A DNA stretch of 64,000 nucleotides from Tetrahymena thermophila SB210 (taxonomy: Eukaryota; Ciliophora; Oligohymenophorea; Hymenostomatida; Tetrahymenidae), in assembly GCF_000189635.1 (NCBI RefSeq), contig NW_002476512.1, positions 62,001 through 126,000 on the forward strand, written 5' to 3'. The position numbers and the translations under genes are program-made. Shown here piece after piece: positions 12,532 to 25,340 of this stretch. Position 1 is the stretch's first letter. Each line of letters starts with the position of its first letter. The notes beneath the pieces were generated by a model. That model searched no databases. It saw only the letters and a program-made list of their open reading frames with translations, and was not told the DNA's origin.

Positions 12532-13139
12532 TTAATATTAGCTATTTAAGATCTATTATAAAATAATTATTATATATATATACATAAAATTTGTTTTTTT
12601 TAAGTAAAATTTCAAGTTAAAAAAATGAAATTAGCAAATTTATTTAATCATTTTTTACTCTATTAATTTTTCAATTTTTATTAACTCATAAAAGTATTAC
12701 TTGAATTTTTTATTTTATTTTTTAAAGACTTTTCATACTAACAATAAAAATTAATAAAAATTGATTCAAATATTATATCTTAATAATATAATTGTTTTTA
12801 AATGAGACTAACAATAGTATTTAAATTCTTGATAAAATGAATTATATTTAATTGCTACTAATTTCTAACGTTAATGTTGTTTATATTGTTGAAGAGACAA
12901 CATAATTATACAAAATGAAACTAAAAAGAAAAATGAGGTTATTTATTAAATTCTAATAAATAAAAAGAATTAAAAAGTGAAAAAAATATTTCGATTTTCT
13001 ATCTAGAATATTTGTTAAATGAAGTTTATTTAATCTGAAAATTTAAATAAATAAATTTATCTTTTTCTTTTATAAAAAACACATTGATTGCAATTTAATA
13101 AAATTGTAAAGATTATAAAACAACTATTGAGTAAAGAAA
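12532..13139. other. Intergenic within duplication copy 2
   Basis: AT-rich spacer homologous to 5124-5993. No gene seen. Confidence 0.6.
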
Positions 13140-14151
13140 ATTGCTGCTAGAATTATGTCCCTCTAAGATAGTATTATAGTGGAGACTTGTATATTAATGC
13201 AAGTTACGGAACTCAAGATTGTGAAATTGATTTTTTATTGAATTCACTTAAGAGTGCTACAATATTATTTCGAATCCCTTACATTAGTCTGATGTATGTG
13301 GTGCAAAATATATTGGAGAAGAAAGTTACTACACTAAAAGACCCAATTACTCTGCTTAGTTTTAACTGGGAAACACATAAGCTACTTTGTAATTTATACC
13401 ATCTAATGAATTTAACTATATTGGTCGTAGAACACTTTGCTTTTCAAGTCTAACAAATCATCAAGTTAATGCCTTTGTCTAATTATTTGAAGAGAAATTA
13501 ATTTCAAAACAAGTAGCTTACATTAACTTGAATATAACTACTAAAGATAGTGCTGATGACTCGATTGATGGAACACTTGACATAGGAGAGCCAGATTTGT
13601 CTTTAGTTAAATAAGGATCTAACTTAGTTGAATTGGATTAAAGTGGTTATTAAGATTTAGGAAACTATAGCTCTTATTGCAATAAGGTTACTTATTCAGG
13701 ATAAAACTTAGACCTCTATGGCTTTATTCATATTAACTTTAATTCTCCTTTCACCGTACTTCATGATGCAGCTCTTAATTAAATCCTTAGTACATTTAAT
13801 TAAAATGGTATTAAATACAGAATAGACTAACCTTCAAAATACAGGTCTCCTTTGATTTATTTACCTTCTGTAGAAAAGTTGGAACCTTTGCAATTTTAAT
13901 TCAAAACAGTAGAAGGAAATGATTTTGCTATTACACTCTAGGCTTATCAACTTTACAAATAGTTACCAAGCGGTGAATACTAGTTATTAATCTAAAGTTA
14001 ACTACCTTATTTAAACTATTAGTCTATTGGCTCAGCTGTTTTTTAGGATTACTATATTGGAATTGATTTTTAGAAATAATCAATTCTCATAGCAGAGAAA
14101 GCTTCAAGTTAAAAACTGTCTAATTTCAGAGAAACAAAGAATTTTTATTGA
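13140..14151 (+). pseudogene. 5'-decayed copy of the pepsin-like gene at 5994
   Basis: From about 13240 to the TGA at 14149 the frame is open for about 300 residues and close to the gene at 5994 (YIGEESYYTKRPNYSAQF, LFEEKLISKQVAYINLN, HINFNSPFTVL, FQDYYIGIDF). The 5' end is damaged. The signal peptide codons are not recognisable, one base is missing near 13150 and one near 13232 relative to the intact copy, and no in-frame ATG stands before the conserved part. It is best read as a recent pseudogene of the duplicated block. Confidence 0.7.
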
Positions 14152-15542
14152 AAATAAATTATGTAAAAATATACTATAAAATAATTTTATATATTAAATA
14201 ATATTTTTATTTTTCTCTTTAGTAATTATTAAATCTATAAAAAATATTTCAGTTTTAACAGATAAAATAACTAAATAAAATATTTATTTTGTTTTTGGTC
14301 TTAAAATGTTGGAGTATTTATTAGGCTTTATATTTATTTCTTGTCTCTATCTAGTTATAAGCATTCTTTGCTATTATCTTTTCAATTTTATTAATTTCAA
14401 AAGTAATATTTATGTCAAAAAATAGATCTTGTATTGTGAATATATAAAAAATATTTATATGATATAAAAAAGAATAATTTATTTATAAATTTTTAACCAA
14501 CTATGCAAAATAACTAATAATATTAAAATGAGATTTTATAAATAAAAGAAGTTAATTCAAAATAATGTTAATATTTTTTTAAAAATACACAAGGATTTAA
14601 TTATATTTCATTTCATTATGAATTGTTCAAAAATTTTTAATTTGTAATATGTTTTTATTAAATATGTTTAATTTAACTGTTTTTTTAATATTTCCATACT
14701 TTCTTTCATATGGTAAATATATTATTATCCAAGAGTCTAATCTGATTTATTATGCTTTGAAAATCTTCAAATTTTACTTTTAAATAATCAAAAATTGAAA
14801 AGGAATTTTTTTTCTAAATATTTATTCTGATCAGAAAATACATTAATTTATCCATTTAATCAAATTTGAAAGTACGTTAATTTTTATATTTGATCAAATT
14901 ATGAGAAAAAGCAAAAAATCTTGATTTAAATTGAGAAAAAATAAAAAAAATATTTTATCACTGACATTTATTAATTTTTCACAATTATGATTAATATTTT
15001 GCTTATTTTATATCAAGTATTGAGAATTTTCAACACTGATTAAGCATAATGAAAACAATATTTTAAAAACAACTAGAATTCAATTTATTTATTTAATTTT
15101 AGTAACATTTTAAAATTGTAAATCCAAATTAGATTGGTTTCAAATTAATATTAAAATAATCTAAAAATAAAAAGCTTGGAAATTTATCAGTTAAATTTTT
15201 CTTATCATTTATGATTATATGTTGATATATAATAGATAACCTGATTCTTATGTAATTTTAAAAACAAGGATGATATGTAATAAAAAGGTAGGTAGAATGT
15301 AATAAAATTAATTTTTTATCTAAAATAGAAAACTGTTTTGTGTTTAGTGATAGAAATATGCTTCCATATTTTAATTAATTACACACAGTAAGACACTAAT
15401 ATAAAACTGAATATTTAAATAAATTTCCATTTTTTTTGATTTTAACTGCATGAAAATTAATTAACTTTTATTTTCGATGAGAAAAGATCAATTTTTATTA
15501 ATAAACTAAATATACATTTATAAAAAATAATTAATACAATTT
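14152..15542. other. Intergenic between convergent genes
   Basis: AT-rich. The first 250 bases are shared with the flank at 7074-7345. Nothing else recognised. Confidence 0.6.
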
Positions 15543-18455
15543 TCAATACTTCATAATTAATTTATCATTTTTCCACTCCCCTGTAGCAAAACCAACAGCA
15601 TCTTCATACATATAATTACCATTTCCGTTTGCTTAGTTGTTAATAAATTGACCAACAAAATAATCGTTGTTCGAAAAAGTGATAGTTCCAAAGCCATCTT
15701 TTTTACCATATTTGAAATCTCCTTCATATTTTACTTAAAAATCTTAAAGCTATGATAAATCTTGATAGTATCTCTCTTTTACTTTGATAATAAATTCTTT
15801 TTATAATTATTCAACTTAGGCTTGTGAAAGAGTTGGTTATTACTAAATTAAAAGACTAAACTATTATATTTGCTATTCTGGTATTTTTAGTGGTTTAGGG
15901 TCTTTATAAAATAATGTACCAAAACCATGATATTAGTCATCTTCCCACTATCCTTCGTATTTAATTGAGCCATTTTAAAAATATTATGTTCCTTTACCCT
16001 TTTTTTATTTTAAAATCATTGATAAGCGTTAAAATTTCATGACTTATTAAATAAAAATAGATTGAGAATATATAATAAAGATAGATAGATCTTACATGAC
16101 GCTTGTTGTTTTACCACTCTCCTTCATATTTTTGTTGATTGCTAAAAATGAATACTCCATATCCATGCTTTTTACCATCTAAAACATCTCCTTCATAGAT
16201 ATTTCCATTTTTATATTTTATTGTTTATTTAATAAGATTCTTATTTATTATTTTTGGTAGGTCTGGATTTTCTATAAAAAGCTGCTTTGATGTGCTAGTG
16301 AGCATAACTTCATTTTATTGGCCTGGAGAAAGGTTGTTATTATCAATTTTTTAAGTTGCATTAATTCCACTGAGATTTATCAGGTGATTATCTTGATCAG
16401 TGTTAATTTGCTAAGGTGATTAGAATTATGATTAATACTATTATGCTCCTAGGTTATTTAGGTTATTCTGCATATTTTATTAAATTATGTTTTAAGAATT
16501 ATTTCCATTTTAAGGTGCAGCGAGTGGTCTAGATTTTGTAGGAGAGTTGTTTGTAAAAGGTATTTCATAATTACCAAGCTACTGCAATTAGTTATTCTAT
16601 TAAAGAGTTTTATCTCCATAAACTCCACCAGATATAGGATTAAGACCTTAGTTGAGCATCATCATTTGATGCTGTTGGTCAATAAAGTTAACTTAACTTA
16701 TTTAATTTTGGTTTGGATTAATTTTTTGGCTTGCAGGATTAAGCAAAATATTATCTACAGCAAACTGAACTTCAGCTCTTTAGCTCTATCTGAAAAGCTA
16801 TTCAGTAAGATAAGAAGTTTTAGCAATAGAATCCTTTAAAATATTAAGAGCATCTTGTTACTGAATGGCTTTAATAATGATATCTTTTTCAGTTAACTCT
16901 TTTTGCTATTTTTCTTTGTCTTCTTTTACTTATTTCTTTCTTAACTCTTCTTGTTTCTTTTGTTCGATTTCTTAGTCAGACATAAAAGAAGCTGGCTTCA
17001 TTTTATATAAATTAGGTACTTAAACCATTTCACATATTCTCCTTCCAAATAATTTAGGACAAGAGCTCAGTTTTCTGTCCAGAGACCTAAAATCAGGTCT
17101 ATATTTTTCATCTAAAATACACATCTCTTAAATAATTTGAGAATAGTCAGAAGAATAAGTATTACTGATTCTGCTTAATTTATCATTTAGAACCTGCTAG
17201 TTTATTGAATGATCAATAAGTGAATATACATCAGCACATGATTCAAAGAGAGATAGATGAACTAAAAGCATTCCCAAAGTAAAAACATCGCTTTTATACT
17301 CATTGTGAACAGGATGTTCTATATTATTTCCATATTGAGTAAATAAAAGTGGTGAGAGATAGATGTATTTATCAAATTATGTGAGTTGATTTTCATAATT
17401 TGTAGTGTAACCCATAAGCTAAGAATCAGCTAATTTAAAGAGTTTGATATTCTTATGGTTCGAATTTATATATATCGTATCTAGTCTCAAAGATTAATGA
17501 GTTAAATCTCTTTCCTGCATAAACTCTAAAACTCCAACAATTGAGTCAAGCAAAAACCAAAGTTCGTCTTCACTAAACTTTTAAATCCTATCCTTTTTGA
17601 TAGTATTTAGTAAGTCTGCTTCAACACTATCGAAAAGCATGAAAATTTTAAAAAATGTAGCACAAAAGCTCTCAACCTTTTAATGACAGCAAGCTAAATA
17701 CATTAAAAAAGACAATATTTATAAAAACAATAAAGCAATTTTTATTTTCAAAAAAGAAATTTATTTAATAAAAATCGTTTATGTTTAATATTTTATTGAT
17801 AATGATATTTTATAAAATATTTTATAATAAATTATGTTTGTTTTAGTAAATATAAAAAATAAAAATATAATTGATATTAGTCTATATCATCTAATAGTAT
17901 AACTAACTAACTATCTTTAAACTTTTAAACTTATCTAAAATAGATTTTACAGAAAATGTAAATTTAGATTGTTTTATTTTAAAATTTATGAGCAAATTCT
18001 AGTAACTCATGTAAATTTGATATTTTATTCAATATGATCAAAATATAATCAAAATTATTTTATGCATATTCACTAAAACTTTGATTATTTCTTATTTTAT
18101 ATCTAAATATTTATAAAATATTACAATGAAGCTAGATTAAATTTGGGTGCAACAGTAAGCTTTAACGCTTTACCCACATTTCAACTTATTGGTTAAGTTC
18201 TTCCTCGCTTTTAGTAAACATTTCTTTCAAATATATGCGAAAATTTTTGTTGTGGATACATTTATACACATCAACGTTTCCTAAATATGGATCTTTGTAA
18301 TTATGCTAAGCTAAGGTAAAATCTTTCATAATCTTTTTGAATCTTGATTCATTGTCAGTTTCTATTAATCCATCTTCGCTTTGTAATTCTGCATTAACAT
18401 TTTTGCTTGAAGCCTCTTCACTATTTCCTAATAAAACAGACTCTAATTAACCCAT
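15543..18455 (-). CDS. Pseudokinase with C-terminal MORN repeats
   Basis: Three exons, 18455-18125, 17693-16096 and 15998-15543, give 794 residues; phases agree at both junctions (introns of 431 and 97 nt). The N-lobe (about residues 55-110) includes YLGNVDVYKCIHNKNFRIYLKEM, with the Lys at the VAIK position. The catalytic loop reads HQSLRLDTI where HRDxKxxN is expected, and the DFG site reads ADSQ, so both the catalytic Asp and the Mg-binding motif are lost. The C-lobe continues with SDVFTLGMLL. A Glu/Lys/Gln coiled region (DQEIEQKKQEELRKKQVK) and an Asn/Gln-rich linker follow. Five MORN repeats end the protein (YEGDVLDGKKHGYGVF, YEGEWQNNKRHGKGTQYF, YEGQWEDDQYHGFGTLFY, YEGDFKYGKKDGFGTITF, FVGQFINNQANGNGNYMY). 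MORN repeats often bind lipid or scaffold cortical structures. A scaffold at the membrane or cytoskeleton is inferred. Confidence 0.88.
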
Positions 18456-21400
18456 TTTTATTCCTATTTCTTAAAATTCAAATAATCAGTGATGATTTTC
18501 TTGATTTCAATAATTTAAAGTTTAGAAACATCAGGTTTTAAGATATAATAATAAAGATTTATAAATATTAGATTGATGATGCTAATGTGATTTAAATCCA
18601 AAATTATTATTGAAAAACCTTAAACGTTAAAAGTATTCAAAAATTTAAAAATCAATTTCTCAAAATTTAAATATTCATTTTATTTTAATCAAAACTGCAT
18701 TATTTTTGTTAAAATATTTGTTTTTTAATAAAATAAATTATCACAATAATATTTAAAGAACTTAATGTTATTTTTTCATAGAAATAAAATGTTTAAATCT
18801 TTTAAAAATAAATGATTTGTATCAAATAAATTTGTAAAATCATAAAATAAATTTTTAATAAGCATAAAAATGTTTAAATATTTTAAAAATAAATTAGTAG
18901 TAAAAGTGTACTTTGATGAAAAATAATTAATTTTTATCAAATAAAATATTAAAATGACTTCAATAACATGTTTAATAAGAACAAAAATATAATGTCTGAA
19001 TTCGGAAATTACCATCAGCAATATTTGTGCTAAATGGGTAGTAAGAAACTCAGGCTGTTTTTGCGAAAACTGTTTTGCTTATACAGAACTAGTCTGAACA
19101 AACTATTAGTAGTTCTCGCTTGATTATGTATTTTTTTTGTATATCAAATAATTAATAAAGAAACTATTTTTATCATAAACAATCACTTATATATTTAATT
19201 TTGTTAGTTTTATGAATTATTTGAGCTTGTAAAATAAAAAATTATGGTTTTCATAATATTAAAATATAATATTCTCACTTAAAATAATTGCTTTTAATAA
19301 GTAAAATAAAAATTTTAAAATAAATAAATATCTAAGCATTTCACTTAGAAAATTAAGATTGTTTTTTAATAAAAGATTTTAAGAATTTAAATTCACTACT
19401 TTCTATTAGATTTAAAATTATTAAACTATAAAAAGAATTAATTGAGGTTTTAAATATATTCTAATCTGATTTTATTTTATTTAAAACAAAATTATTAATG
19501 TACAAGCATTATAATTAGAAATATTTTAAGTATATTTTATTAATATTATTTTTTGGAAAATTTTGTTAATTTTATTTTAAATTTCAATTTATAATTAAAA
19601 TTTATTTCAATTACTTCATTGATGATATTTATTTATTTACTTTTATTTATTCCTTGTTCCTCCACATAGACAATAATTATTTTTCCAGTAAAAGTTTATT
19701 ATTTTGAATTAACGTATATACTATTTAAACCAATTTATATAAAGTATTTATAATAACCAAGTCACAAATGCTTTTTAAATTCTGAAGAAAATAATTTTAT
19801 TTTTTGCATGGCTTATTCAATTTAACTCTGTTTTGAATGCAATAGAATCCTTTTAAAAAAGAAAATATGCTCTAAATATTAGCAGTTTAATATTTTTCTA
19901 TTTTAAATAAAATTTATTTCTAAACAATTTTGATATTCGAAAAAGAAAAGCAATAAAGCTATCTTAAATTTAAGAAAATTTAAAATGGCAGTTAAAATTT
20001 ACTTATTTTTCGTGATAGATGTTATAAGTAATTATTAAAATAGAGATTACTGATACTCAGCTGATTGATCATTATAAAATTTGCGCGAAATAAATTATAA
20101 ATATAATATAAATAGGAGATTCTAATAAAAGTAGATCAATTACCAAATAATCAAAATTTAATGTGAAGATTTTCAAATTTAGTTTATTTCTAACGATCTT
20201 TGAATTTAAAATAATCATCTGGTAAATAAAAAAATATTTGATGGTATTTAAACCAAATAATGTAATTAAGTATTTAAATGAAAAATTTCTAACGTTTTAA
20301 TTACAGTGTATTAATGTAAATACTAAAATAAATTAAAAATAGTAGGTAGCACTAAAAACTTCCTTATTAAGACTATACCAATTTTTCAAATTTTAAACAT
20401 AACATTTTGATAATTAAAATTGGTTATACTGGCATTCATATTTTAGATAAATTTTTGATTGAATTTTAAAATTATTAATAAATGTTTATTTATTTGTTGG
20501 AAATTTATTCATGTAAATTTATTTCATGTTACAGATTGATTGGTTGTTTGTATGTATTTTTATTAGGGAGCTGTACTCCTGCTATCTTTTTTGTATTTGA
20601 AAAAGAAGAATTCAGTTAGAAAAGGTAAAATTATTAATTAAGATATTTTTTCTTTTACATTTGCAAAAGTATTTGGAAGAATTAGAGTGTTGATTTTCTA
20701 TCTTAAGTTGCTTTTTTTAATTTAATTCAGATTTCTATTTTCCTTTTTTTCAATAAGGAAATTGCTTTAATTTTAAACTTAAAATCTAACTAGTACATAT
20801 TTTTTAAAGCTTTTATAGTTTAAAACTAATAGATTTTAAATCCTAAATTTAAAATTGTGAATTATAGTAATGCAATTAATTATTGGAAATAAGCTAATTC
20901 AAAAATTAATAAAGAAATTTAATATAATTTGCGGATTTTCTATTTGTTTATTTGAATTTTTAGTAAACCAGTGTGAATAAGTAACTTAAAAGATACATTT
21001 GAAAATAGTTAGCCAAAAAGCATTCAAATAAATTTATTTCTTGACAATTTTCAAATATCTCTGGATATTTCAAAAAAATTAATTAAGAAACTCTTAAGAT
21101 TCTCTTTCTATAGAGCTCATTTGTTCAATTTATTTAAAACTATAAAATAGAGTTATGCAACCAAACAAGCTTATTAAAAGTTAAATGATCTTCCTTCTTC
21201 TCGAGTTCATCAAAACTAATATTTAGTTCATCAATTTTATTGACAAATAAAATAATATAATCTCTATGTAAGGAAATAGGTATTATTGTATATTGTATGA
21301 ATAAAAAAATGGAATGAGTATATTAAATTATAAAGATATATACAGATTGGCTGACTGACAGACTGAAAGCATGGTTTAAATTTTTGAAAATAAATAAAAT

Positions 21401-22273
21401 TGTGTTTTTAATTTTTGATTGTAAAAAATGTTTGAAAAAGAAAGTAGAAGAAAGGAATTTAGCAAGCAAGCAAACAAAAAAATTTTCAAAAGAAATATTT
21501 GAATTATCTTAGTTTAAGCGAATTTTTAATGCTTTCTTTTTATTTTTTGTTTTTATTTAAAAGTAACATTTTTAAATGAATGAATTTGAATATGTGAGTG
21601 AGGAAAATCGTGTTTTTTTGTTTTTTAAGTCTTTTTAAAAATTTGAAAATTAGGTTGAAATAAAGTGTGATTTGATTAAATAATAAATCTATCTAATGTG
21701 TTTAAAAATTTTTATTAAAAATAATATTTTTAAAAGCAATCATAAAAATGTATTTGATTGTTTTTATTTATTTATTTGTATTTTATTTGATGGGGAAAAA
21801 CAAATTCGATCGATTAATTAATGATATCAAGTAAAATAAGAAAATGACTATCAATTTGATAGGAATTGAATGCAAATTCTTCAAAATACATGGACTGTTA
21901 ATAATTTTTAATTTCTTTAGGTTTTATTCGTTAATTTTATGATTTACATTATTTATGTATTATTTTCCTTATTTAGATGTGATTTTTGATATTGCTTTAT
22001 TAATAAATATTGGCATAGACCTTATATTCTTTTAATTTTTAATACTTTTCAAATCAAATAAAATTAATCTAACAAGAAAAATTAAAAAACAAACAAACAA
22101 ATTATTAAAAAAGTGATCAATCAATCAAACACACAAAATACGATTAAAAATTTTAAAAATTTCGAAAGATAAAAGCACAGGCGCAAATAATATAAATAAA
22201 AAAAAGTAAAAAAGTAAAAAACAAAACATAAAAAGAAAGTTAGTTTTACAACTACATTCTTCCTTTTTTCAAG
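18456..22273. other. Long AT-rich region between divergent genes
   Basis: This lies between the start of the MORN pseudokinase and the start of the CXC gene. There is no supported gene apart from a small possible frame at 18992-19123. The right third has tetranucleotide runs (gactgac, aagcaagcaagcaaac, aatcaatcaat) of the type common in ciliate upstream regions. Confidence 0.5.
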
Positions 22274-24937
22274 ATGAACAATAGCATTTAAAACTCTCAA
22301 GCGAATAGCAGCACTTAAAATACCGTTAGCAATCTCTTCTAAGTAGAGAGCATTCCCATACTTCGCTCAGCTGATTTAAATGTATTTATCATTCTTCATT
22401 TATGCAAAAATTTGATATCCAACATCTCTTAAATTTTCTTCTTAATTTTAATCTCTTAACTATCATTGGAATTTACATGCATTTTCCATATAATTCTAAA
22501 CTGACGGTTTAAAGATCTTAAAATTTTGATTTCATTCAAATTTTATCTTAAACAAACACTAAATAAACACTAACACTGTCTTTCTTTTTTAGTTTGCTTC
22601 TTTAATTTTTTTCAGTTTACCATGCAATCAATCAATATAAATATACATAACATATTTCCTATTTCTTTTACAAACCAAGCTATCTTAATTTACTCTGCAT
22701 TTTTAACAAGAGCAAATTAATTTTTTCATACTTTTACCTTTCATTTTTTTATTTTTCTCCTGATACATTTCATAAAATTTCACATCCCAAATTACCTGCA
22801 TATATACATACTTAAGAGTTTAGCATATACTTACTAAATATATTAATATTTTATTTTGAAAATTTAGACATGCTTTTCAAAGGGATTTTCAACTTCTTTT
22901 AAGCCTGTATCTCCTTTAAATAGCACTGGCAGTAATATCATAAAACCTGTAGCAGTTAAGAGAACTTCCTCATAAGCATCAACACCTCTTGCTGGTTTAT
23001 AGAATTTATTATCGTTCTCAAGTTTATTGAACAACACTTCTAAGAAAACAGATTTGTAATAGACTACTTAAGATTATGAAAAAGAAAATATGTCAAATGC
23101 AACTTTATCATATTAACTTATGAAAGAATTATAGCATTAATTGCAATTAGAGCTGTCATAGCAATCGTAGAGCACACCTCTTTCTTCTTCAACAATAGGA
23201 AATTAAATGAATGAATAATCTATTGCTTCTAATTCTTCACCATTATTCTAATTTTTTTCTTAAACTGAGTGCAATAACAATCAAAACTTACTATCTGGAG
23301 CTACAAATTTTAATAATTAGTTGTTAAACAAGAATAGTCCATGTCTTTAAGCTGCTTAGAAACCAATCGCAGAAGAGTAGGAAGAAGCTACCTCTCCTTG
23401 TGTAGTAAAAAAGAGAAAAGTTCAAAAGAAATCATAGGTTAGCTCCTAAAATCTAAATGAATAAAAAACAGAAGAAATGGAATCAGAGTGCTCTAATGAT
23501 TAAAATAAATCTCAAATATCAGCTTCATTAGTTAATTTACAGCAAGAATAAGTCGAAGAAGTAAAAATAATTCAAAAAAAATCTAAAGTCGAAGGTAAAA
23601 AGCGCTAAAAGAAAAGCAAAAAGAGCTCATAATCATTAGAAGAATAGTAAAGCAATCAAATAGATTTTAATAAAAGTGATTCTCAAAAGGAAAGTCTTAC
23701 AGATACCAATTAAGAAGATTCAAATAAAAAAGGTGATTCTCCACTTCCTTCATAACAGGAAGTTAACAATCAAAAGGAGGATCAATCTAATGAGAACTAA
23801 TCAGACGAAGAAGAAGGTGATGATGATGAGGAAGATATGGAGTAATAATCAGCTGAAGGAAAGCCCCATAAATAATCTTTAAGTCAGTAATAATAAAAAC
23901 TCCTCATGTAAATAGGAGAAAATTAAGGTAATGGCTCAAATAAGAAGACTAGAATTTGTAATTGTAAGAAGACAAAATGCTTGAAGTTATACTGCGATTG
24001 CTTTGCAGCTGGTGAATTTTGTGGAGCTGAGTGTAACTGCTGTGAATGCAGCAATACTGTTGCAAATAAAGAAGCTAGAAATAAAATAGTTGAGGGGCTT
24101 TTAGAAAAAAATCCTTTTGCCTTCAATGTTAAAGATATTGAAATTGAAGAGCCTTCCTAACTAAGCCTCAAAGCATAAAAGAAATTAGCTTCTAAAAAAG
24201 GCTGTAATTGCCGCAGATCTGGATGCCTAAAGAAATATTGTCAATGCTATTAAGATGGGTTATAATGCGGCGAGCATTGCAAGTGCAATGGTTGTGAAAA
24301 TTGCGAGAAGCCTGCTAAAAAGCTCTTCCTTGCTGAGTAAAACTCATTATCACTCTAATCACAAAATAGTACTCCAAACAACAATAATAATACTAATTCT
24401 TTTAATACATAATCTTTATTAATTAATAATAATTTAAGTCTGAGTAAATAGAACTCTCTTAATTTCAATGAAAACTAAAACAAATAATTTTAGGCATCTG
24501 TCCAATATAATAATTAATTAAATACCCAATAAAACACCTCCAAACTCAATAAAGCTAATAATAATTTCCTACTCAACTAGGTTAATACTACCTTTAACAA
24601 TAATAATTATAGTAATAATAATAATAATAATAACAACAACAATAAAAGTTCCAGCAACAACCAACATAATTTATTAGATGAAAGCGCTCAATAGCTTGTA
24701 TTGACTTAAATTTTAAGCAGCATGGTTGCCTAATAAACTTCGATACTTAATAACCCTTTAATATAATTAGCCACTCTGTAGGCATCATTATAGTCAGTTT
24801 TAATGCCCTAGCAATAGCAATAAACCCAATAAAATAGTTTTGAATCATCAATAGAATCACTTTTATTGTAGGCAGCAGCTGTTGCAGCTTCAAATTCTCT
24901 CAAAGACACTTCCAAGCTGAATAAAAAATATGAGTGA
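22274..24937 (+). CDS. LIN54/tesmin-like CXC (CRC) domain DNA-binding protein
   Basis: Two exons, 22274-22381 and 22868-24937 (486-nt intron, phase 0), encode 725 residues. A Ser/Gln/Asn-rich N-terminus is followed by a basic patch (VVKKRKVQKKS, a likely nuclear signal) and an acidic tract (SDEEEGDDDEEDMEQQ). The two CXC motifs are at about residues 395-435 (ICNCKKTKCLKLYCDCFAAG) and 480-525 (CNCRRSGCLKKYCQCYQDG), separated by a spacer that contains KNPFAF, close to the RNPxAF signature of the family. Such proteins bind the CHR promoter element, as LIN54 does in the DREAM/MuvB cell-cycle complex, with zinc held by Cys clusters. The tail is Asn/Gln-rich with a long Asn run (about 24600-24650). 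All expected Cys are visible. A role as a cell-cycle or development regulator is inferred. Confidence 0.93.
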
Positions 24938-25340
24938 TAGATAGAAAGATAAATAATAATTCTTTCAAACCAAACAACATTCTTTTTAAATTATACTTTT
25001 AATATACTTACCTAAAGATTAACTTTAATAACTAAACATTGAAGAACTATTCAATGATCCATAACTCAAACTTAAATGAGACAGAAACACATACACTCTT
25101 CTTATCTTTCTCATAATTTAATTAATTATTTGATCGTTTATTATTAAATAAATATAAATAAAAATTAATAAATAATAATTTAATATTCCCTCACTTCCTC
25201 TTCTCTCTTTAGCCAATCAAAATTACATGTAACAATCTGTTTGTTAATATAATAATTAAATAAAGAGTCAAACCTATAAATAAATATCCCTTTTAATGCA
25301 AAAATTTAGTGATAACTAGACCCTAAAATATGTACAATGA
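24938..25340 (+). other. Possible further 3' exons of the CXC gene, or a 3' UTR
   Basis: After the TGA at 24935 another frame is open from about 24953 (NNNSFKPNN, then LKNYSMIHNSNLNETETH). It joins through a GTTTAT...CTTTAG intron (about 25122-25215) to NQNYMQQSVCQYNNQIKSQ and ends at a TGA at 25338. The composition is protein-like and similar to the tail of the CXC protein, but I find no clean splice from the upstream exon into this frame. Confidence 0.3.

Larger units (their letters stand above)
10847..14408 (+). repeat. Segmental duplication, copy 2
   Basis: Second copy of the block at 2968-7345, in the same orientation. It is about 0.8 kb shorter. The largest loss is the first-lobe coding part of the gene at 11959, and the 5' part of the second gene has been eroded. 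Coding parts remain more alike than spacers. Confidence 0.8.

Noticed and set aside
4095-14151. Possible mobile element origin for the repeated block
   Set aside because: No transposase, reverse transcriptase, terminal repeats or target-site duplications were seen; the repeated unit is made of host genes and their flanks.
18776-19021. Minus-strand frame of 81 codons upstream of the MORN pseudokinase gene
   Set aside because: Repetitive Phe/Leu/Ile/Asn sequence from simple AT-rich repeats; looks like chance.
23923-24126. Minus-strand frame with a signal-peptide-like run
   Set aside because: Antisense to the first CXC motif, where the Cys pattern clearly marks the plus strand.
24590-24655. 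Asn-codon run (aat/aac) as a microsatellite
   Set aside because: It is in frame within the CXC protein tail and is better described as a coding homopolymer.
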